Origin: Shinisaurus crocodilurus
Lineage: Eukaryota > Chordata > Lepidosauria > Squamata > Shinisauridae
DNA length: 64,000 bases
Reading direction: 5' to 3'
NCBI GenBank assembly: GCA_021292165.1
Contig: CM037877.1
Location: forward strand, 112,305,289-112,369,288
The notes beneath the pieces are model-generated. The model was not told the origin of the DNA. It ran no database searches and saw nothing but the letters and a program-made list of their open reading frames with translations. Positions 50,201-56,200 of the stretch are shown piece after piece (position 1 is the stretch's first letter; the number at the start of each line of letters is the position of its first letter). The translations under genes were made by a program, and so were the position numbers.

Positions 50201-53200
50201 ACACAGGAGCATCCAAGGACACCTGAAAGACTCACCCGAAGACTAAGCTGAGAGGCCTCCTGCCTTCCCCAAGTGTCACCTCGCAGCAGCCTTTCCATCA
50301 GGCTGAAGCAGAGGGAGAGAAGGGAGCCAGGGCCGTTCCATCAGCTCTGCTGAGAGACCAGCTGCCTTTGGCTCTTCCTCTCCCTCAACCGCTTCCATCC
50401 CAGCTGGTCATTATAAGAACTCTTTAAGAACTAGTGCCTTAAAGTTTTTCCTCTTCCCTACCCATCCCTTTTTCCTTTTCTTTTTTGCGTTGTTTCTTTT
50501 AGATTATATGCCTGAGAGCAGGAACTGTGGTTTTTGTTTTGTAAAAACTGCATCTGCTCCGGGAGCCTTTCGGCTGAAGAGCAAGGTAAAAAATACTTTA
50601 AATAAATAAAACGGACATCTTTGTGTGGCTTCCGCTATCAAGAGCTAGAGCCCCCTTCATCCAACGCAAGCAGTAGATGCCTGCGACAGAGAAACTGAGC
50701 TTTAACTGATGAAAGCTCCAGCCAAAAACATTTGCCATTTGAAATACATGTGTGTGTGTGTGTGTGTGTTTTCCTTTCGCTGAGAGAGACACTAACAGCT
50801 GCCCTGCGGGAATTTCCACTTACTTCATTTTATCATATTCTTGTGAGGTAGTGGCTACTCTTTCGTCCCCGACGTAAACTTCACAGAAAGGCCTGCAGCC
50901 ATTGCGCTGCTTGCTGAAAAGAGGGACTGGAGTCATGACGACAGACTTAATGAGGATTGGCTTGCTGTGCGGAATAATGGGCTCTTCTGCCATCATGTCA
51001 CACATGTACTCTATATACCTGCGAAAACACAAGGGAGGCAGCACAAGTGTACAGCCTACAGGCCGAAAACAACATCCACTGACGTGAAGCATTATCATGC
51101 AACGCAAAACCACACATGCCCGTCAGTCTTACACAGGCTTGCAAGTCAAGTCATCAGAAGCCACTAATCCATGCGAACACTGTTCTGGCTGGCCACATGT
51201 GGGCGAATACCCTACATTAGACATTTGTAGCACACCGATGACCAGAAAAGAATAAAGCCAGTTCTCTTCCAGATTGCAAAAGCTTCCCTTCTCACTGCCT
51301 GGCAGTCAGACAAACAGCAAATTCACAAGTGAGTCTTACCAAAAACTTATTTCTAATTAAACTCATACTACGAAATGACTTGAGTTTTTACAGAAGAAAC
51401 CATACTGTACTTGTGTGTGTGTAGTTTGCTACCTGCCTGGGGCAAATACCAATTAGTCCAGATGAGTAGCTGTGTGGCCGACTGTAGTTGCTTCCTGCCC
51501 TCTAAAGAGCAGGCCATCCACACCCAGTCATGTAGCTGGCCATGTCTGAGGGGCAAGTGCTTTCAGTATGCCAGGGGTGCAGAACCTCTTTCAGCCTGAT
51601 GGCCAAATTCCATTTCAGAGAAGTTCGGGGGGGTGGGGTGCGCATTCAAATGGTGGGTGGGGCCAAAAATACCAACTCTGTTAGCTTAAAGCTCTCACTG
51701 CCAGTAACTAAGCCTTGGGCGAGGCATTTCAACCTGTTGGAATGAGAAAAAAACGGCACAAAAGCCAAGAAACCACCAAATGATCTGTGGTGCTTCTTGG
51801 GGACACCCGGAAGGCCGGACTGGGAGCCCCGAGCCAGAGTTTCTGAGCCCCTGCAGAATATTTAATACGCAAATATTAAAATCTTCGGGATGGAGGGGAG
51901 TTCGGAATCATGCCAACTGGCTCCGCCCCTCACAGCGCCCTGTCTGCCATGCACGCTTCTCTAGGGACCCCACATGCCTAGGCCCTATCTGCATAACAAG
52001 CCCAACACTTGAGGGGCACGGAGGGCAAGCAGGGCACGGAGAGGCAGCCCCCGGAGGCAATCGGACATCCACTATTGCAGTGTTTCTCAACCTTGGGTCC
52101 CCAGATGTTTTTGGCCTACAACTCCCAGCATGCCCCAGCCAGCTATGCTGGCTGGGGCATGCTGGGAGTTGTAGGCCAAAAACATCTGGGGACCCAAGGT
52201 TGAGAAACACTGCACTATTGTGTGGGACCGGACGGCTGCGTGAGATGCACTGCAGTCTTTCAAATTCCTCGGTCTCCCTAATTTCTACAACATGCGTCCA
52301 GCTTTTACAGAACAGGAAGACAGAGCTTCAAGGAGCCAGACTTCTTTCTAGAGATATCATACCTCTTATGTGATGGCCAAATACCTGGCGGACAGCGCTT
52401 CATGCTAAACATATACACAGCGGCTTCGGCAGTAGTGAATAGGCGGCAGAAACATAAAAAAGAACAGACAACGACAGCTGATGCTGCTCTTCCATCCTAC
52501 AAAAAGAAGAAAACCAAAAATTTGAAAGTTAGCAAAAATCCAACACAAAGATGCAAGGTGTATTGGATGGGGAAAAGCCATTGTTTTATCCTGACGGTTG
52601 CTTGAAACTCTAGATTTTAAATGAAAGAAGCAATGAAAACTCACAAATCCGCTATTCAAGCTCTTTCTAATAACATGGATTTTTCCTTACTGCTGCACAC
52701 AGAGTGAATGTTTTCACTGAGCGATCCACCACAATCTCTTTTCTAGGTTGCTTCTAGATGAGGTTTTTAATTGTGCAATCGCACTGCCTCATTCATGGAA
52801 TTTTACAGGGGTGTGTGTGTGTCCAGACAGCGCCATCTTCCATTTGTAGCCCTCCCGTGTTTCCCCAACGCTTCTTCCATCTTTTTTCTTACCAGAAAAT
52901 ATCCCTTAAGGAAGAGAAGACTGAATAGCTGCATGGTGCTTTTCAGTTGGTAGAGCCAGGAGTCTTATGTCTCTAGAAACACCCCTAAGTCCAGGCAGTT
53001 TTGACCGCATCAGTGTATGTGTCACATTGAGGGGGTGGTATTTCCCCACTGTGCATTGCTTTACATTTACTTACGCGACATTTTGTTGCCCATTCACCAT
53101 TTCGAGAGATCCTTTTGGAGCTCTCCTGTCTTCTTGGGCTTTCAACATCCTAAATAATGTGATGCCATCTACAAACTTGGCCACCTCACTGCTCAGTCCT

Positions 53201-56200
53201 GATTCCAGATGAATTTATGAACAAGTTAAATAGCACTAGATCCAACACAGATTGAGACCCAATGCTGCTTCATTCCCTCTGTTCTGAGAATAGTCCATTT
53301 ATTCCTACCCTCTGCTTCTTTTGTTTTTAAACTAAATTACCAATCCCTAAGACGACATGCCTCATATCACATGACTGCTAAATTTACTCAGGATTAGGGG
53401 TAGTGTCATCAAACACCTTTTGGACGTCCAAGTATACAATGTCTCCTGGATCAACCCTATTTATTTATTTTATTACATTTCTATATTGCCCAATAGCCGA
53501 AGCTCTCTGGGCGGTTCGCAACATGCTTGGTCAACACACTCAAAGAACTCTAAAATGTTAGCGAGACAAGGCTTTGCAGAAACCATGCCAGTTCTCCCTC
53601 AGTTGGTTAATGTTTCAATAAATCATATGACGGTTATGTGAGATAACTACTGTAGATACTGTAACTTCTTGGGAGGTTTTTGACACAGGAGGTTAAGGCC
53701 CGACTTACACATTATACCCAATTTGTTCCTCTTTTCTATGCTTTGAATAGGAAAACATCTTGGCAGGAAATTCATGGTAGATCACCCACTCTGCTGTTTC
53801 CCTTCCCAATCTGTCATCTTTTAAATCAGAGCTGAGCAACCTGCAAAAACCCTCTGCAAGTCATCCGTTTAGATTTCTGGCAAGAGTGATCTGTCTCTCC
53901 CCTGGCAGCCCCCTGAGTGGAGAAGAAAAGGGAGGGGAAAGAGGGTGGCCCTGCCCTGCCCACTTCTGGCACTGACTCCACCCACTGCTGGCTTTGTCCC
54001 TGCCTACCGCCAGCATGTAGCACCCGACAGTTTACCCCTCAGGGAATGTGGCCCTCAACAGAAAAAAAGGTGTTTTCTGGCAGCTACACTGGCTGGGGCA
54101 TGCTGGAAGTTGTAGGCCAAAAACATCTGGGGACCCAAGGTTGGAGAACACTGCTTTGGGGTTTTAGCATTCCCGCCCCTGCCTTACCCCAGCCATTCAT
54201 GGAGCATTTTGACCGAGTCAACATTTCTTTCAGCCCAGGAGGTATTGCAACACTCACTGAAGCTAAGCGAACATGCCAACACCAGTTGCTACTCACAAGG
54301 CAATGCACAATGCAAACGTTCTTCGGATCTTGCTTCAGCCATAAATGCATGTTCTTGCAAATGCTATAGAGATTTTGAAGATTCGGTGAACGCCTTGCTG
54401 GCCAGCCACACTCAGACACCTGTTTTAGAGACCGTACGGTTAAAAAACAAACATTAACATTGCAAATCCTGACATTCAACTAGTTTACATAGCATGGAAA
54501 CAGCAGTCATTTCAAGCACATACCTTACCTACAAACCAATGCAACTGAGGCATCATGATCAGTTAAGTTTTAAAGCTAAACTACACATTTTACAAGGCCA
54601 AAGTGCTACACCTTTTCTCAGTTAAGTTTCATTGAGAAGATACTTGTTTTCCTAAAACTAACAACTTTCACAGACATCACATAAGGTACCATTTCCCATT
54701 TCTTTAAGGCCCACTGATGGATGATTTAGAGAAAGAAGCCCCAAAGGATGGGCAACACTGCACTGATGTCAGCTATTTCTGGTACATAACTATTCCTGCA
54801 AAAATCTCCAGTATCAGACAAGATAACCATACCTGAGATGCACTATTTCTAAGTCTGAGCCCTCAGCTACATTTTGCAATCGCAAATATCGTAAATGGAA
54901 GCTCAGCAGCTTAGCAGGCGTGTGATGACCTGCCATCTGCTTCGTGTTCTTTAGAACGTGGTTCTAAAAGATGCTAGGCTAACCCTGTGCATGTTTCTGC
55001 ACGTCTCCAGCAGTCATCGTCACTTAAAATTATAAACACAACACCATTTAGATTAAAATGTAACACTGATACTGGATTTCTAAAAAACAGTCACCTTTAG
55101 ATTTGAAGACATTTATTTAGACTGGTGCTCTAAATCCATTTCCACACATTTTGCAGAAATCAGAACCTGCAAGTCATCCTTTACCCACTTTCTAAAAGGA
55201 GTTAACATTCCCATTATAACAAAGCAGGATGTGATAAAATAAGGATCTACCATGTTGTTATTCTTCCTTTCAGCCAAGGTGCTCAGGGTGACACATATAA
55301 GGGGCCATTTCATTTTATAGCAACCCTGCGAGGAGTTTGAGAGATTTATGATTTACCTAAGGCTGCTGATCACGTTGGAACTTTCTACCCAGGTCTCCCC
55401 ATCCAAGCCTTCCAAATTCAGATGCTAGCAATCAGCCAGCCAGGAAGTGAAACATGCCACTAGACAGCCTTTCCCAACCTGGTGCCCTCCAGATGTGTTG
55501 AACTACAATGCCCATCATCCCCAGCTAGCATAGGACACTAGCTAACACTTCCGGAGGGCACCCAGGTTGGCATAAGACAGGGGTGTTGAACCTCCCTCAG
55601 CCTGAGGGCGAAATTCAATTTTGGGGAAGCTCTGAATTCCAGTGGTGGGTGGGACTGAGGGCAAAAGGGGTGGAGCCAAAATTCCAAAAATAGCAGCATA
55701 TTTTAGCTTAAAGCTTTTACTACCCATAACTAAGCCTTAGGAGAGACATTTCAACCTTTTAAAATGGGAGGGGGGATGCACAAAAACCAGGAAACCACCA
55801 AGCGGTTAGGGGAAATAGGAGGGGCCAAGAGAAGGGGGCGTGACCATCTGGAGAACTCCAGGAGGGCTGGGTTTGGACCTTGTGTAAGTGATCACCACTA
55901 CCCACAACCATTCTGAAGCTCCAGAGAGAATTCCCTTAAGAAGGTAGTAGGAGCTCTGCTGGTTGAGGCCACGGGCCCATCTCAATCCACCATCCTGTCT
56001 GCAAGAGCAGCCAACTGCTCACAAGCAGGGCATGAAGGCAACGGCCCTCCTCTACCTGTGTGCCCCAGTACCTGGCATTCAGAGGCACACCATCTCTGGA
56101 CAAGATCATCCAACCTGGCCATCGAGACCAATAACGGCTGATAGACTTGTTCTCCGTGGATGTGTTTTCATAGAATCATAGAATAGTAGAGTTGGAAGGG

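Larger units (their letters stand above)
43600..50823 (-). other. Repeat-packed GAK intron (7.2 kb)
   Basis: It holds an AT microsatellite, two palindromic hAT MITEs, the Tc1 element split by a hAT, a 5S SINE and a LINE 3' end (about 50235-50620). No exon is recognisable in the gaps (for example 43860-44980 and 48360-48940). Confidence 0.6.

Noticed and set aside
51780..52373. 197-codon plus-strand frame and its 100-codon antisense partner
   Set aside because: Both run through the palindromic MITE at 52078-52212; the repeated [17 protein letters not shown] peptide appears at every MITE copy.
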